Below, piece after piece: positions 7,076 to 8,025 of a stretch of 8,025 nt of DNA. Both the position numbers and the translations under genes were made by a program. Under the pieces are notes generated by a model. That model saw only the letters and a program-made list of their open reading frames with translations, was not told where the DNA came from and did no database searches. The stretch's first letter is position 1. Every line of letters starts with the position of its first letter. The stretch covers positions 1 through 8,025 of the forward strand of contig JAIKXK010000106.1 of NCBI GenBank assembly GCA_024684155.1. The letters are read 5' to 3'. This DNA comes from Lachnospiraceae bacterium. Lineage in GTDB: Bacteria; Bacillota; Clostridia; Lachnospirales; Lachnospiraceae.

Positions 7076-7843
7076 TCAAGAATCCTTCTTCGAGAAAATA
7101 GAGAATACGCCTTTTTCCTTCTTCTCTTCTTCCTTCGAAGAATCTCCTTCTTTCCAGTTAAAGTATTCCGCATCTAAATCTGCAGAAAGAGATGCTTCTA
7201 TATCTTCTTCCGAAGCACCTTTTGCTTTTTCTGACTCTGGCAATTCCAAACCGGCCTTTTCAAAGTACTCTGCATTTACCTTAATTTCAGGTTTTGCCTC
7301 AGCGTAAGTGTTTACCTGTGGAGGCAAGTCAGAAGCGGCTTCCTTTTCCTTGGCTCTTCTAATATTTTCTTCTTCTATTAAACGGGTATATTTTTGAGTA
7401 TCAATGAAATCCTGTAATTGTGATTTCAACTCATACTGATTGGCCTTAACCTCTCTTCGCTTTTCCTTCATCTGAGCAAGGAGACTATCATGAAGGGCTT
7501 CAAGCTGGCCTTCTGCCAACTTCATATAATCCTGAATCTCGGATAGGGCCTGATCTGAATATATAACAGAAGCAGCATAAACATCCTCTGCCTGTTTTCT
7601 TGCATCGAAAATCATTTCATCGGTATGCTTCTGCTGTTCTCTATCTGCTTTTTCACGACTAGCGACAGTAAGCTCATGCTCATCCATCATGTCGTACATG
7701 CATTCATTTAATTCTTTTAAAAGATCCATCATCTCGGTTTTTTCAACGATGACTCTTTTCTTACTTCCATTGTATGGTTCCGCTTTGGAAAACAATACGT
7801 GAATTCGCTTTAAAACATCTTCCGTACGATCTGCTGCACCCAT
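7076..7843 (-). CDS. Coiled-coil protein, ATP-synthase-b/DivIVA-like, function unknown
   Basis: This 255-residue soluble, highly charged protein has no signal peptide or membrane segment. Residues about 1-55 hold a short conserved-looking head with R-V-I-V-E-K-T-E-M-M-D-L-L-K-E-L (30-45). Residues about 57-170 are Ala/Glu/Lys/Gln-rich and strongly predicted coiled coil, resembling ATP synthase subunit b or DivIVA-type rods. The remainder is acidic and probably disordered, with the short motif A-E-Y-F twice (191-194 and 225-228) and a tail G-V-F-S-I-F-S-K-K. From memory, clostridial genomes carry a similar protein (head with V-x-x-x-E-x-x-x-L-L-x-E-L, then a coil), often annotated merely as 'ATPase' and often beside coaD. 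No nucleotide-binding motif is visible here, so that name is not supported. The start ATG has AGGAG six bases upstream. It follows gpsA by 73 bases with a candidate promoter between, and precedes the hydratase. A structural or scaffolding role is inferred from shape only. Confidence 0.8.
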   Translation of the reverse strand: MGAADRTEDVLKRIHVLFSKAEPYNGSKKRVIVEKTEMMDLLKELNECMYDMMDEHELTVASREKADREQQKHTDEMIFDARKQAEDVYAASVIYSDQALSEIQDYMKLAEGQLEALHDSLLAQMKEKRREVKANQYELKSQLQDFIDTQKYTRLIEEENIRRAKEKEAASDLPPQVNTYAEAKPEIKVNAEYFEKAGLELPESEKAKGASEEDIEASLSADLDAEYFNWKEGDSSKEEEKKEKGVFSIFSKKDS

Positions 7844-7874
7844 TTACTTCTCCTGAAAAAATCTATTTTTAGCC

Positions 7875-7903
7875 ATTATGTTAAAGAGTATCATATTCCA
7901 CAA
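7875..7903 (-). promoter_or_regulatory. Candidate sigma-A-type promoter for the coiled-coil gene and the genes after it
   Basis: On the minus strand, TTGTGG (7898-7903, three of six matches to TTGACA) is followed after exactly 17 bases by CATAAT (7875-7880, five of six matches to TATAAT). Transcription would begin near 7868, giving a leader of about 25 bases that contains the AGGAG ribosome site. The -35 is weak, so this is only a candidate. It is the best promoter-like pair I found in the intergenic gaps. Confidence 0.4.
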
Positions 7904-7909
7904 ATTGTG
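7899..7909. repeat. Short inverted repeat overlapping the candidate -35 element
   Basis: The plus strand reads CACAA-A-TTGTG, a perfect five-base inverted repeat around one central base. It overlaps the proposed -35 and lies 8 bases past the end of gpsA. It is too short and lacks a following T-run on the minus strand, so it is not an intrinsic terminator. It could be part of an operator, but it does not match the spacing of the Rex-type site (TTGTGAANNNNTTCACAA), and chance is a reasonable explanation. Confidence 0.3.
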
Positions 7910-7916
7910 ACAACCG

Positions 7917-8025
7917 CTACATTTCAGCCTTTAGGGTTCGATTCATTAAATCCCATACAGCTTCTTTTACATCCTTACCATCAAAAAGAACCTGATTTAC
8001 TTCTGAAATAATAGGAAGATCTACA
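7917..8025 (-). CDS. gpsA: NAD(P)-dependent glycerol-3-phosphate dehydrogenase GpsA, C-terminal end (runs off the right edge)
   Basis: These are the last 35 codons and TAG stop of a gene that begins outside the window. The peptide contains D-L-P-I-I-S-E-V-N-Q-V-L-F-D-G-K-D (residues 2-18 of the fragment), then E-A-V and L-M-N-R-T-L-K-A-E at the end. This matches the characteristic GpsA C-terminus, with its P-I-x-x-x-V-x-x-V-L-F-x-G-K-D and L-M-x-R-x-x-K-x-E pattern. GpsA reduces dihydroxyacetone phosphate to sn-glycerol-3-phosphate in the cytoplasm, supplying the phospholipid backbone. The NAD-binding Rossmann half and catalytic lysine are not in the window. The fragment is too short for the ordinary length cut-off of gene finders, so it is easily missed. 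The call rests on a short but distinctive motif. Confidence 0.85.
   Translation of the reverse strand, partial: VDLPIISEVNQVLFDGKDVKEAVWDLMNRTLKAEM

Noticed and set aside
7076..7843. Calling the coiled-coil protein an ATPase or ATP synthase subunit
   Set aside because: The likeness is a generic helical rod. There is no P-loop, no membrane segment and no ATP synthase gene nearby.
7908..7913. TTGTCA on the minus strand as an alternative -35 (five of six matches)
   Set aside because: At 17 bases the -10 would be TACTCT (three of six), and the better TATGAT is only 12 bases away. The pair TTGTGG/CATAAT fits better overall.
1..8025. Defence system, CRISPR array, mobile element or RNA gene
   Set aside because: No regularly spaced repeats, transposase or integrase motifs, terminal inverted repeats, tRNA-like or riboswitch-like structures were seen. 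Coding density and strand bias fit a core chromosomal operon.

Overview
The window looks like a piece of a low-GC Gram-positive (Firmicutes) chromosome, most likely a Clostridia/Lachnospiraceae-type gut anaerobe. The reasons are an AT-rich base composition, strong GGAGG-like ribosome sites 5-7 bases before each start, very acidic Glu/Lys-rich proteins, and a coiled-coil protein of a type I recall from clostridial genomes. No rRNA, tRNA, CRISPR array, insertion sequence or phage gene is visible, so this reads as ordinary core chromosome with two poorly understood proteins in it.

All six genes lie on the minus strand and are transcribed from right to left. In transcription order they are: the last 35 codons of gpsA (glycerol-3-phosphate dehydrogenase, 7917-8025); a 255-residue coiled-coil protein (7076-7843); a 763-residue aconitase-superfamily hydratase resembling E. 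coli YbhJ (4744-7035); an AI-2E/PerM-family membrane protein (3344-4690); a 977-residue TPR / acidic-linker / AAA-like protein (363-3296); and the first 116 codons of glgB (glycogen branching enzyme, 1-350). The gaps are 73, 40, 53, 47 and 12 bases. I found no convincing intrinsic terminator in any of them, so the genes are probably at least partly co-transcribed. The best promoter candidate is in the 73-base gap after gpsA. The glgB ribosome site overlaps the stop codon of the gene before it, which suggests translational coupling there.

Three genes have clear metabolic roles or families: gpsA makes sn-glycerol-3-phosphate for phospholipids, glgB branches glycogen, and the hydratase is an Fe-S enzyme of unknown substrate. 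The other three (coiled coil, membrane permease-like protein, TPR-AAA protein) have no assigned pathway. The most interesting item is the TPR-AAA protein. Its ATPase-like domain keeps a textbook Walker A loop, but the Walker B acidic pair reads Glu-Lys instead of Asp-Glu, and the arginine-finger position appears to hold lysine. It looks like an ATP-binding pseudo-ATPase tethered to a scaffold. Its acidic linker also contains an exact 36-bp tandem duplication.

No stretch longer than 300 bases lacks a gene.
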